Part shown: positions 1-9,350 of the stretch, piece after piece
Numbering within the stretch: the stretch's first letter is position 1
How the letters are laid out: the number at the start of each line of letters is the position of its first letter
From: Prado023 sp963818445
Lineage (GTDB): Bacteria > Actinomycetota > Actinomycetes > S36-B12 > CAIYMF01
Assembly: GCA_963818445.1 (NCBI GenBank)
Contig: CAWFSG010000014.1
Location: forward strand, 1-64,000
Length of the DNA stretch: 64,000 bases
Direction of reading: 5' to 3'
Program-made: the position numbers and the translations under genes
The notes under the pieces: model-generated
What the model saw: only the letters and a program-made list of their open reading frames with translations
Told to the model about the DNA's origin: nothing
Database searches by the model: none

Positions 1-1246
1 GTGCGCTGGGCACGGGCACCGCGCGCAGCGCGTCCCAGGTGATGTCACCCACACCGAAACCGGGTTCGACGAGGCGGCTGCCGAAGACGGACACATCCGC
101 CCGCCGCAGCATCAGGGCCCGATAGACCCCGACCGCGTGGATGTCGCCGGCGACCTGCGCTCCGACGATCGTGCCACCGCGCAGGTACACCGATCGCACC
201 GCGTTGCTCCGTGCTGCCAGCGCAGGATCTCGTCGGGGGCGTCGATGGTGCCGATGGCCACGACCGGCACGCCCAGGTGCTTGAGGCTGTTCATGGACTC
301 GGCCCCCTCGTAGGTCAGGTTCGCCCCCAGCAGGTTCGCGGCCGCGATCGGCGCCTGCGTGACGGCGTTGGGGAAGATCGCGTGCACGTAGCGCTCCCCG
401 GTGAGCCAGTCCGCGGCCTCGGCGACGTCGCCGGCGGCAACGACTCGGGGAGCTGAGGTGCGCAGCCCATCGTCGACCTGGATGCCCCATCCGGCGGCGA
501 TCGACGGAGCCGCTCAGGAACTCGGTGTGCGGCTTGACGCCGGTGGCCGCGATGACAAGGTCGGCGCTGAGCACGGTCCCGTCGGCCAGCCGGACTCCGG
601 TCACCGTCGGTGTGCCGACGAAGGCGTCGGCCTGGACTCCGAGGCGCAGCGTCACGCCGCGACGGGCCAGCTCGGCTTCGGCGACGGCGGAGGTGACCGG
701 GTCCAGGATCCGGGGCATGACCCAGTTCCGCCGGCCGATGACGGTCGTGTCGACGCCCAGGTCGCACAGCAGGAGCGCGAGCTCGATGCCGATGAGCCCG
801 TTGCCCACGACCAGCGCCGTGTGGGCCTCGCCCCGTCGCACCCGGCCGAGGAGCTCGGTGGCAGTGCGCAGGGACTTGAAGTCCAGCACGCCGGGCAGGT
901 CGGCGCCCTCAAGTGGTGCGTGCAGCCTGCTGCCGGAGGCGATGACCAGTCCGTCGTACGGCAGGCGGCTGTTGTCGTCGAGGACCACCTCACGGTTGTC
1001 GGTATCGACCGCAGTGACGACGGTGGCGCGACGCTCGTCGATGCCGAGCCGTTCGGCGACATCGGTTCCCTTCCAGTACAGGGTCTGGTCGCGGCCCGTG
1101 AGGAAGTGGTCGGCGAGTGCGGCGGGTGAGTAGGGCGGGAAGGGTTCGGTCGACAGCGCCGTCACCGACCCTGCGGGGTCCAGGCGGCGCAGGGTCTCGG
1201 CGGCGGTGATGCCCGCCGGCCCGGTGCCGATCACCACGGCGCGCAT
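1..1246 (-). pseudogene. FAD/NAD(P) oxidoreductase of the CODH operon, copy A (partial, frameshifted)
   Basis: This is the downstream copy of the pyridine-nucleotide-disulphide oxidoreductase described at 4275-5511. The ATG at 1244-1246 overlaps the cooC stop as TGATG. The two copies align almost base for base (4265-bp offset), but copy A has one extra base near 505 and two extra near 205. The stretch between them is therefore out of frame and the frame is restored afterwards. The extreme C-terminus lies beyond the window start. The fragment at 112-387 still reads a clean C-terminal flavoprotein segment. The three net extra bases could be real decay of a redundant copy or sequencing error. 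If the reading is correct, the internal segment of roughly 100 residues is scrambled and the protein would be inactive. Confidence 0.75.
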
Positions 1247-2119
1247 CAGCGGGCCGCTGTCAGCGCATCGGCAGGATCGCCGGCGAGGAGGTGCTGCGAC
1301 AGGATCGTCGCGGCCCGTGCGATCTCGGAGTCATCGAGAAGGCCGTCGACCGACGGCTCGGTCTCGGCCACCTTGTCGTCGAAGGGGAGCAGGTGGACGG
1401 TGGAGAACGTGAACCCGCCCAGGTGCGTCGATGTACGTGAGGACACGCTCGCGGTCGGCGCTGCCCCGTGCACGGTTGACCACGAGGTGGACATCCTCGA
1501 TGCCGAGCTCCCGAGCCAGTCGGGCGGTCTCCACGCCGACCTGCGCGGCGTTGTACGTCGGTTCGACGACGACGACGGCTCGGTCGAATCCCCGGGCGAG
1601 GGCTCGGCCGAAGTGCTCGACGCCGGCATGGGTGTCCATGAGGATCACCTCGTCACGGCGCAGCCGCATCCCGGCGATCGCTGCGGCCAGCAGTGCGTTC
1701 TCGGGGCAGAGGCAGCCCGCGCCCGCCCGCTGGACTCCACCCATCACGAGCAGGCGGATACCGTCCGGGGCTGCCCCCGAGAGCCGGTCGACGATGTCGG
1801 AGGTGTCGGGGTTGAGCCGCAGCATCGCCCCGGCGCCCTCGCCGGGTCGCGCCCCGGTCTTCTCCTGGACGTAGTCGCCCGCGGCCGAGACCGGCACGAT
1901 CCCGGCGAGGGTCTCGAGGTCGACGCCGAGCGTGGCGCCCAGGTTGCGCTGCTCGTCGGCATCGATCGCGATCACCTGGGCACCGTCACGTGCGAGCAGC
2001 CGGGCGAGCAGGGCGGTCACGGTGGACTTCCCGACCCCTCCCTTGCCGACGACGACGATCCGCGTGCCCCCGATGGGCAGCGCATCCTCGGTCCCGTGCG
2101 CCCCGCAGGTGCCGCACAT
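1246..2119 (-). pseudogene. cooC: CooC nickel-insertion ATPase, copy A (frameshifted)
   Basis: This copy matches the intact cooC at 5511-6383. ATG at 2117-2119 lies 5 nt after the cooS copy A stop. The P-loop GKGGVGKST, the DADEQRNLG switch and the GCLCPE motif are intact. One extra base near 1425 (cccaggtgcgtcg against cccagctggtcg in copy B) shifts the last ~60 codons, so the open frame ends early at 1331. The correct C-terminal frame resumes to a stop at 1246-1248. Known CooC proteins are MinD-type ATPases that help build the Ni-containing C-cluster of CO dehydrogenase. This copy may be redundant given the intact one, or the shift may be a read error. Confidence 0.8.
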
Positions 2120-2124
2120 GTCGC

Positions 2125-4086
2125 TCAGCCCACAGCCAGCGGGCTGTCGCCGACGGTCACCCGCGCCGCCTGCCCGCGGATCTCATCGACGGGCAGGAAC
2201 GGCAGCCCGAGCGCCTCGCGCTTGGCTTCGATGTGCCGGCGGATCAGCAGCGCTGCCCTTCCGGGGTCGGGTTCGACCGCGAACTTGGCGCCGACCACCC
2301 CATCCAGGCCGTCGGCCAGCAGCTGCACCACGTGCGGACTGCCGAAGACGGGTGGCTGGACACCGAGCACGGTCGTGATCCCGCTGGCAACCACGTAGGC
2401 GCCGATCGCGACGGCCTTCTCCGAGTACCACTCCGGCGCTGCACCGGCCAGCGGGAGCTGGTCGATGTCCACGCCGAGGTAGCCGGCAAGGGCAGCGGCG
2501 AGCGCGATGACCCGACTGTTGTCCACGCACGACCCCATGTGCAGCACGGGCGGGATGCCCAGCGCCTCGCACACCGCGCGCAGCCCGGGACCGGCCAGGG
2601 CGGCGGACTCCGGCATCATCTGCCCGGCCTTCCCGTTGGCAACTGCGGCGCATCCGGTGACCAGCACCAGGATGTCGTTCTCGATCAGCTGGCGGGTCAG
2701 CTCGATGTGCTCGAGGTCCTGGGGCAGCTTCGGGTTGTTGCACCCGACCACCGCGACAGCGCCGCGGATGCTGCCGGCGACGATGGCATCGACGAGGGGC
2801 TTGGGGGTGCCACCCAGCGCGCCGAGGATCGCCTCGACCGAGAACCCGCCCATCATCCGGACCGGCTCGACGGGGATGCGGACCCGTTCCTGGTTGCGCT
2901 CGGGGTAGGCCTCGACGGCCATCCGGACGATCTCCCGGGCGACCTCAGCGCCGCGCCGCGGGTCGAACGAGACATGCGTCGCGCCCGTGAACTTCGCCTT
3001 GTCCGCCGTCGAGATCACCCGGGTGTGGTAGCACTTGGCGACGTCGACCACCGAGGGCATGATGCACTGGTAGTCGACCACCATCGCCTCAAGCGCCCCG
3101 GTGACCAGCACGAGTTCCTGCATGAGGTGGTTGCCGGCCATCGGCACCCCCCTGCGCATGAGGATCTCGTTGCCCGTGCAGCAGAGCCCGACCACGTTGA
3201 TGCCAGTCGCGCCGTACGACGTTGCCAGCCCCAGCAGCTCGGGGTCCTGTGCCGCGTCGACGATGACGTCGGACAGCAGCGGGTTGTGCCCGTGCATGGC
3301 GATGTTCACCTGGTCGCGGCGCAGCACGCCGAGGTTCACCTGCGCCATGATCGGCGCAGGGGTGCCGAACATGATGTCGGAGAGCTCGGTGGCGATCATC
3401 GAGCCGCCCCAGCCGTCGGACAGGCTGGTGCGCAGCGCATGCAGCAGCAGGTTGACGTAGTCGTTGTCCACGCCCATGTGGGTGCGGTGCAGCATCTCGA
3501 CGTTCTCGCGGTCGACGCCCCGGGGCGTGATGCCCAGCTCGGCCCATCTGGCCTTGCGGACCTCCGGCACGCGATTGAGGAACGACAGCGACTCGCGCCG
3601 GGAGCCGTAGTCCTCCAGCAGCACGTCAGCCAGGTCGGCGGCCACCTGATCGGTACTGCGGTCCTCGGTCTGCACGCCCAGCTCGCTGGCGACCCGCCGG
3701 AGCTTCTCCTCGTCGGCCACGTGATAGCCGGTGGTCTCGCCCCGTGCCATCGCGGCGAAGGCCTCGAGGATGTCGCGGCCGTGGTCGGAGTGCGACGACG
3801 AGCCGGCGGCGATCGTGCGGCCGAGGTTGCGCGCGACGATCACATCGGCGTCGGCTCCGCAGACGCCCTTCTGCGGGCCCTCGCCGAACGGATCGATGCG
3901 GCACGGGCCCATCGCGCAGTTGCGGCAGCTCAGGCCCAATGAGCAGTACCCGCACTGTGGCTGCTGGGCGGCCAGCCGATCCCAGACGGTCTCGATGCCC
4001 TCCTTGCGGGCCACGTCGATCATCGCCTGTGCGTCCGGGTGGATCGTGAGCCGAGTTGATGCGGTGGTGTTCTGGGTCGTGCTCAT
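2125..4086 (-). CDS. cooS: Ni-dependent (anaerobic) CO dehydrogenase catalytic subunit, copy A, intact
   Basis: 653 residues, the usual CooS size. It oxidises CO with water to CO2, two electrons and two protons. The N-terminal cysteines C45, C48, C54, C57, C62 and C76 (CGYC, CRNC, GPCR, GVCGA) fit the B and D clusters. The C-cluster ligands are all visible: H265 (AMHGHN), C302 or C303 (VGLCCTGN), C341 (DYQC), C449 (VGCNN), C479 (VTGCA) and C520 (MGSC). The catalytic Lys is K557 in EWYSEK, with the same 37-residue spacing from the last Cys as in characterised enzymes. Start choice: ATG at 4084-4086 overlaps the stop of the cooF remnant (ATGA) and is preceded by GGAAGGAAG. The frame stays open upstream through the remnant into the oxidoreductase, so a 1128-residue fusion could also be made. 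This is the only copy of cooS without a frameshift. Confidence 0.95.
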   Translation of the reverse strand: MSTTQNTTASTRLTIHPDAQAMIDVARKEGIETVWDRLAAQQPQCGYCSLGLSCRNCAMGPCRIDPFGEGPQKGVCGADADVIVARNLGRTIAAGSSSHSDHGRDILEAFAAMARGETTGYHVADEEKLRRVASELGVQTEDRSTDQVAADLADVLLEDYGSRRESLSFLNRVPEVRKARWAELGITPRGVDRENVEMLHRTHMGVDNDYVNLLLHALRTSLSDGWGGSMIATELSDIMFGTPAPIMAQVNLGVLRRDQVNIAMHGHNPLLSDVIVDAAQDPELLGLATSYGATGINVVGLCCTGNEILMRRGVPMAGNHLMQELVLVTGALEAMVVDYQCIMPSVVDVAKCYHTRVISTADKAKFTGATHVSFDPRRGAEVAREIVRMAVEAYPERNQERVRIPVEPVRMMGGFSVEAILGALGGTPKPLVDAIVAGSIRGAVAVVGCNNPKLPQDLEHIELTRQLIENDILVLVTGCAAVANGKAGQMMPESAALAGPGLRAVCEALGIPPVLHMGSCVDNSRVIALAAALAGYLGVDIDQLPLAGAAPEWYSEKAVAIGAYVVASGITTVLGVQPPVFGSPHVVQLLADGLDGVVGAKFAVEPDPGRAALLIRRHIEAKREALGLPFLPVDEIRGQAARVTVGDSPLAVG

Positions 4087-4274
4087 GGCATGTCTTCCTT
4101 CCGAGCTGCGGTTCTCGGGTGCGGGCTCCAGGCGGCCTGCGCCGCATCGCCGGCCGACAACTCCGCCTCCCCCCAGGCGTGCCAGGCGGCGACTGTGTCG
4201 CCACCCGGCCGGGTCGTGGGTGTCCCTGCGGCCGCCGCGAGGATGGATCCAGCGTCCTTGAGCCGCCCGGCGGC
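4083..4274 (-). pseudogene. cooF: 3' remnant of cooF at the duplication joint
   Basis: The last ~63 codons of cooF (ending in KEDMP, stop overlapping the cooS start) survive here next to copy A of cooS. The N-terminal part with all four iron-sulphur cysteine groups is absent. Instead the sequence joins directly to the 3' end of the upstream FAD oxidoreductase at about 4273-4275. The same bases in the full cooF copy lie 4265 bp away (8348-8539). The remnant keeps the ribosome-binding region for cooS, which may be its only present role. It has no start of its own; a short frame from 4364 enters it but begins inside the oxidoreductase gene in another frame. Confidence 0.9.
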
Positions 4275-5511
4275 TGGGCACGGGCACCGCGCGCAACGCG
4301 TCCCAGGTGATGTCACCCACGCCGAAACCGGGTTCGACGAGGCGTCCGCCGAAGACGGACACATCCGCGCGCCGCAGCATCAGGGCCCGATAGACCCCGA
4401 CCGCGTGGATGTCGCCGGCGACCTGCGCTCCGATGATCGTGCCCCCGCGCAGGTACACCGATCGCACCACGTTGTCGTGCTGCCAGCGCAGGATCTCGTC
4501 GGGGGCGTCGATGGTGCCGATGGCCACGACTGGCACGCCGAGGTGCTTGAGGCTGTTCATGGACTCGGCACCCTCATAGGTCAGGTTCGCCCCCAGCAGG
4601 TTGGCGGCAGCGATCGGTGCCTGCGTCACGGCGTTGGGGAAGATCGCGTGCACGTAGCGCTCCCCGGTGAGCCAGTCCGCGGCCTCGGCGACGTCGCCGG
4701 CGGCAACGATTCCGGGAACTGAGGTGCGCAGCCCGTCATCGACCTGGATGCCCCATCCGGCAGCGATCCCGGAACCGCTCAGGAACTCGGTGTGCGGCTT
4801 GACGCCGGTGGCCGCGATGACAAGGTCGGCGCTGAGCACGGTCCCGTCGGCCAGCCGGACTCCGGTCACCGTCGGTGTGCCGACGAAGGCGTCGGCCTGG
4901 ACTCCGAGGCGCAGCGTCACGCCGCGACGAGCCAGCTCAGCTTCGGCGACGGCGGAGGTGACTGGGTCCAGGATCCGGGGCATGACCCAGTTCCGCCGGC
5001 CGATGACGGTCGTGTCGACGCCCAGGTCGCACAGCAGGAGCGCGAGCTCGACGCCGATGAGCCCGTTGCCCACGACCAGCGCCGTGTGGGCCTCGCCCCG
5101 TCGCACCCGGCCGAGGAGCTCGGTGGCAGTGCGCAGGGACTTGAAGTCCAGCACGCCGGGCAGGTCGGCGCCCTCAAGCGGTGCGTGGAGCCTGCTGCCG
5201 GAGGCGATGACCAGTCCGTCGTAGGGCAGGCGGCTGTTGTCGTCGAGGACCACCTCACGGTTGTCGGTGTCGACCGCAGTGACGACGGTGGCGCGACGCT
5301 CGTCGATGCCGAGCCGTTCGGAGACATCGGTGCCCTTCCAGTACAGGGTCTGGTCGCGGCCCGTGAGGAAGTGGTCGGCGAGTGCGGCCGGTGAGTAGGG
5401 CGGGAAGGGTTCGGTCGACAGCGCTGTCACCGACCCTGCGGGGTCGAGGCGGCGCAGGGTCTCGGCGGCGGTGATGCCCGCCGGCCCGGTGCCGATCACC
5501 ACGGCGCGCAT
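4275..5511 (-). CDS. FAD/NAD(P)-dependent oxidoreductase of the CODH operon, copy B (3' end fused to cooF remnant)
   Basis: About 412 residues of a two-dinucleotide-fold flavoprotein related to NADH:rubredoxin and nitrite-reductase-type oxidoreductases. The FAD fold starts at residue 4 (VIGTGPAG), the NAD(P) fold is near residue 145 (VVGNGLIG), and the late FAD motif reads VPGIVAAGDVAEA. The ATG at 5509-5511 overlaps the cooC stop (TGATG), so translation is coupled. CooS-CooF-flavoprotein sets are known in other CO users, where electrons are thought to pass through the ferredoxin to NAD(P); that role here is inference. The native stop is lost. After AVPVPS the sequence crosses into cooF DNA in the wrong frame and stays open through about 62 foreign codons into cooS, in frame. 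Confidence 0.85.
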
Positions 5512-6383
5512 CAGCGGGCCGCTGTCAGCGCATCGGCAGGATCGCCGACGAGGAGGTGCTGGGACAGGATCGTTGCGGCCCGTGCGATCTCGGAGTCATC
5601 GAGAAGGCCATCGACCGAGGGCTCGGTCTCGGCCACCTTGTCGTCGAAGGGGAGCAGGTGGACGGTTGAGAAGGTGAACCCGCCCAGCTGGTCGATGTGC
5701 GCGAGGACGCGCTCCCGGTCGGCGCTGCCCCGGGCACGGTTGACCACGAGGTCGACATCCGCGATGCCGAGCTCCCGAGCCAGTCGGGCCGTCTCCACGC
5801 CGACCTGCGCGGCGTTGTACGTCGGTTCGACGACGACGACGGCTCGGTCGAATCCCCGGGCGAGGGCTCGGCCGAAGTGCTCGACGCCGGCATGGGTGTC
5901 CATGAGGATCACCTCGTCACGGCGCAGCCGCATCCCGGCGATCGCTGCGGCCAGCAGGGCGTTCTCCGGGCAGAGGCAGCCCGCGCCCGCGCGCTGGACC
6001 CCACCCATGACGAGCAGGCGGATACCGTCCGGGGCTGCCCCCGAGAGCCGGTCGACGATGTCGGAGGTGTCGGGGTTGAGCCGCAGCATCGCCCCGGCGC
6101 CCTCGCCGGGCCGCGCTCCGGTCTTCTCCTGGACGTAGTCGCCCGCGGCCGAGACCGGCACGATCCCGGCGAGGGTCTCGAAGTCGACGCCGAGCGTTGC
6201 GCCCAGGTTGCGCTGCTCGTCGGCATCGATCGCGATCACCTGGGCACCGTCACGTGCGAGCAGCCGGGCGAGCAGGGCGGTCACGGTGGACTTCCCGACC
6301 CCTCCCTTGCCGACGACGACGATCCGCGTGCCCCCGATGGGCAGCGCATCCCCGGTCCCGTGCGCCCCGCAGGTGCCGCACAT
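5511..6383 (-). CDS. cooC: CooC nickel-insertion ATPase, copy B, intact
   Basis: 290 residues. MinD/ParA-type P-loop ATPase with a deviant Walker A (GKGGVGKST, about residues 25-33), DADEQRNLG and the GAGCLCPE cysteine pair typical of CooC. It is expected to act in the cytoplasm, inserting nickel into the CooS C-cluster with ATP hydrolysis. The N-terminus MCGTCGAHG precedes the ATPase core and looks like the MCxxCG nickel-binding start of the HypB GTPase, which is not usual for CooC as I know the family. The start lies 5 nt after the cooS copy B stop; the stop overlaps the oxidoreductase start. This is the readable copy of the gene; copy A carries a one-base shift. Confidence 0.92.
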   Translation of the reverse strand: MCGTCGAHGTGDALPIGGTRIVVVGKGGVGKSTVTALLARLLARDGAQVIAIDADEQRNLGATLGVDFETLAGIVPVSAAGDYVQEKTGARPGEGAGAMLRLNPDTSDIVDRLSGAAPDGIRLLVMGGVQRAGAGCLCPENALLAAAIAGMRLRRDEVILMDTHAGVEHFGRALARGFDRAVVVVEPTYNAAQVGVETARLARELGIADVDLVVNRARGSADRERVLAHIDQLGGFTFSTVHLLPFDDKVAETEPSVDGLLDDSEIARAATILSQHLLVGDPADALTAAR

Positions 6384-6388
6384 GTCGC

Positions 6389-8351
6389 TCAGCCCACAGT
6401 CAGCGGGCTGTCGCCGACGGTCACCCGCGCCGCCTGCCCGCGGATCTCATCGACGGGCAGGAACGGCAGCCCGAGCGCCTCGCGCTTGGCTTCGATGTGC
6501 CGGCGGATCAGCAGCGCTGCCCTTCCGGGGTCGGGTTCGACCGCGAACTTGGCGCCGACCACCCCATCCAGGCCGTCGGCCAGCAGCTGCACCACGTGCG
6601 GACTGCCGAAGATGGGTGGCTGGACACCGAGCACGGTCGTGATCCCGCTGGCAACCACGTAGGCGCCGATCGCGACGGCCTTCTCCGAGTACCACTCCGG
6701 CGCTGCACCGGCCAGCGGGAGCTGGTCCATGTCCACGCCGAGATAGCCGGCAAGGGCAGCGGCCAGCGCGATGACCCGACTGTTGTCCACGCACGACCCC
6801 ATGTGCAGCACGGGCGGGATGCCCAGCGCCTCGCATACCGCGCGCAGCCCGGGACCGGCCAGCGCGGCGGACTCCGGCATCATCTGCCCGGCCTTCCCGT
6901 TGGCAACTGCGGCGCACCCGGTGACCAGCACCAGGATGTCGTTCTCGATCAGCTGGCGGGTCAGCTCGATGTGCTCGAGGTCCTGGGGCAGCTTCGGGTT
7001 GTTGCACCCGACCACCGCGACAGCGCCGCGGATGCTGCCGGCGACGATGGCATCGACGAGGGGCTTGGGGGTGCCACCGAGCGCGCCGAGGATCGCCTCG
7101 ACCGAGAACCCGCCCATCATCCGGACCGGCTCGACGGGGATGCGGACCCGTTCCTGGTTGCGCTCGGGGTAGGCCTCGACGGCCATCCGGACGATCTCGC
7201 GGGCGATCTCGGCGCCGCGCCGCGGGTCGAACGAGACATGCGTCGCGCCCGGGAACTTCGCCTTGTCCGCGGTCGAGATCACCCGGGTGTGGTAGCACTT
7301 GGCGACGTCGACCACCGAGGGCATGATGCACTGGTAGTCGACCACCATCGCCTCAAGCGCCCCGGTGACCAGCACGAGTTCCTGCATGAGGTGGTTGCCG
7401 GCCATCGGCACGCCCTTGCGCATGAGGATCTCGTTGCCCGTGCAGCAGAGCCCGACCACGTTGATGCCAGTCGCGCCGTACGACGTGGCCAGCCCCAGCA
7501 GCTCGGGGTCCTGCGCCGCGTCGACGATGACGTCGGACAGCAACGGGTTGTGCCCGTGCATGGCGATGTTCACCTGGTCGCGGCGCAGCACGCCGAGGTT
7601 CACCTGCGACATGATCGGCGTCGGGGTGCCGAACATGATGTCGGAGAGCTCGGTGGCGATCATCGAGCCGCCCCAGCCGTCGGACAGGCTGGTGCGCAGC
7701 GCGTGCAGCAGCAGGTTGACGTAGTCGTTGTCCACGCCCATGTGGGTGCGGTGCAGCATCTCGACGTTCTCGCGGTCGACGCCCCGGGGCGTGATGCCCA
7801 GCTCGGCCCATCGGGCCCTGCGGACCTCCGGCACGCGATTGCAGGAACGACAGCGACTCCCGCCGGGACCCGTAGTCCTCCAGCAGCACGTCAGCCAGGT
7901 CGGCGGCCACCTGATCGGTACTGCGGTCCTCGGTCGGCACGCCCAGCTCGGTGGCGACCCGCCGGAGCTTCTCCTCGTCGGCCACGTGATAGCCGGTGGT
8001 CTCGCCTCGTGCCATCGCGGCGAAGACCTCGAGGATGTCGCGGCCGTGGTCGGAGTGCGACGACGAACCGGCGGCGATCGTGCGGCCGAGGTTGCGCGCC
8101 ACGATCACATCGGCGTCGGCTCCGCAGACGCCCTTCTGCGGGCCCTCGCCGAACGGATCGATGCGGCACGGGCCCATCGCGCAGTTGCGGCAGCTCAGGC
8201 CCAATGAGCAGTACCCGCACTGTGGCTGCTGGGCGGCCAGCCGATCCCAGACGGTCTCGATGCCCTCCTTGCGGGCCACGTCGATCATCGCCTGTGCGTC
8301 CGGGTGGATCGTGAGCCGAGTTGATGCGGTGGTGTTCTGGGTCGTGCTCAT
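6389..8351 (-). pseudogene. cooS: Ni CO dehydrogenase catalytic subunit, copy B (one-base frameshift)
   Basis: Nearly identical to the intact cooS at 2125-4086, with the same cluster ligands. A single extra base near 7841 (gattgcaggaac against gattgaggaac) breaks the frame after about residue 170. Frame one covers the N-terminus with the B/D-cluster cysteines; the second frame restarts at MPEVRRARW and holds all C-cluster ligands and the catalytic Lys. The ATG at 8349-8351 overlaps the cooF stop. If the base is real this copy cannot make the full enzyme and the operon depends on copy A. If it is a read error there are two complete catalytic subunits. Confidence 0.85.
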
Positions 8352-9022
8352 GGCATGTCTTCTTTCCGAGGTGCGGTACTCGGGTGCGGGCTCCAAGCGG
8401 CCTGCGCCGCATCGCCGGCCGACAACTCCGCCTCCCCCCAGGCGTGCCAAGCGGCGACTGTGTCGCCACCCGGCCGGGTCGTGGGTGTCCCTGCGGCCGC
8501 CGCGAGGATGGATCCAGCGTCCTTGAGCCGCCCGGCGGCGACCAGGTCATTGATGTCGCCATAGACCAGGGCATCGACCTTGCACGCATCCACGCAGGCC
8601 GGCACCTGGCCGAGGCGCACCCGAGCGATGCAGCCGTCACACTTCACGGCGACAGCCGTATCCGGCCCGGGGCCCTCAGCCAGCGGGTGGAACGTCAGCA
8701 CGTCGAACGGGCACACAACCGCGCACATCGCGCAACCGATGCACCGACCGGCGTCGATGAGCACCAGCCCCTCCGCCGGGTCACGGGTGATCGCACCCGA
8801 CGGGCACACCCGCAGGCAGGGAGCCGGATCGCAATGCCGGCACCGATTGGGAAAGGCGGTCGAGGCTACCGGGCCCGCCTGAACGTGGATCCGCTTGCGT
8901 GGCACCGGCACCTCAAGGAACGCAACACTGCCGTCCTTGCTCTCCGAATGCTCGATGGCACAGTCGATCTCGCACTGAAGGCACCCGATGCACAACTCCG
9001 GATTGATGAATACCGAGCGCAT
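8348..9022 (-). CDS. cooF: CooF-type four-cluster ferredoxin
   Basis: 224 residues. Polyferredoxin that takes electrons from CooS. Cysteine groups fit four [4Fe-4S] clusters: CIGCLQC from residue 11, CRHCDPAPC followed by CP, CIGCAMC followed by CP, and CDGC with a late ACVDAC. A C-terminal tail of ~60 residues rich in Ala and Gly follows. Two starts abut: GTG at 9023-9025 and ATG at 9020-9022. ATG is preferred because GGAAGGAGG lies 6 nt before it, against only 3 nt for GTG. It is the first gene of the operon, and its stop overlaps the cooS start. It is the only complete cooF; the second copy was cut to a 3' remnant by the duplication. Confidence 0.92.
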   Translation of the reverse strand: MRSVFINPELCIGCLQCEIDCAIEHSESKDGSVAFLEVPVPRKRIHVQAGPVASTAFPNRCRHCDPAPCLRVCPSGAITRDPAEGLVLIDAGRCIGCAMCAVVCPFDVLTFHPLAEGPGPDTAVAVKCDGCIARVRLGQVPACVDACKVDALVYGDINDLVAAGRLKDAGSILAAAAGTPTTRPGGDTVAAWHAWGEAELSAGDAAQAAWSPHPSTAPRKEDMP

Positions 9023-9087
9023 CACCCGCCTCCTTCCGGTGGCTTGGCGATCTCTTCCAGCCTCCTCCGACCAGAGTCGCCGGCGGC

Positions 9088-9107
9088 AGGGCCTAAGGTC
9101 CCAAAGC
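9088..9107 (-). promoter_or_regulatory. DosR/DevR-like palindrome upstream of cooF
   Basis: On the minus strand the site reads TTTGGGACCTTAGGCCC, 67 to 85 bp before the cooF ATG. It resembles the DosR consensus (TTSGGGACTWWAGTCCCSAA) in the GGGAC and CCC arms and the central TTAG. DosR/DevR and the streptomycete OsdR act in response to hypoxia, NO and CO through haem kinases. The rest of the 9023-9350 gap shows the cooF ribosome site and no other clear signal. Confidence 0.4.
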
Positions 9108-9350
9108 GCAGTCAGTGCGCAGATCCCAGCCGGCTGTCAGCCAACTCGTTCCATCCCGGCCCTGGTCACCGAGCGCCATGCGTCTGCCCCGTAGCCAATC
9201 GTCATCCCGGCCAGGCCACCGAGAGCCAGGCCGCCTGTCGGAGGACGAGCCAGCTCCCGACCTGCGTCCGCGCGTCAAGCCACGTCATATCCGCGAGTCG
9301 CCGACCCTGGCGGCGGTGGCCCTGAGCCACCCCTTGGTCAGGCGGGCGGC

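Larger units (their letters stand above)
5..8538. repeat. Tandem duplication of the CODH operon, 4265-bp unit
   Basis: Unit A is about 5-4274 and unit B about 4275-8538. The offset is 4265 bp at the oxidoreductase start, 4264 bp between the cooC and cooS boundaries and 4268 bp at the far end, fully explained by the small indels listed for each gene. The joint reads cggcggctgggc. It matches cooF up to cggcggc and the oxidoreductase from gctgggc, so only the two bases gc are shared: microhomology or illegitimate joining rather than recombination between long repeats. The units differ by scattered substitutions as well as indels, so they are not a simple copy made by assembly. Confidence 0.9.

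Noticed and set aside
1990..3942. Long open frame on the plus strand opposite cooS (and its equivalent at 6197-8314)
   Set aside because: It is a mirror of cooS codon usage in GC-rich DNA: low-complexity His/Arg/Gly/Asp-rich protein, no domain, no ribosome site. The minus strand carries a full set of CODH ligands.
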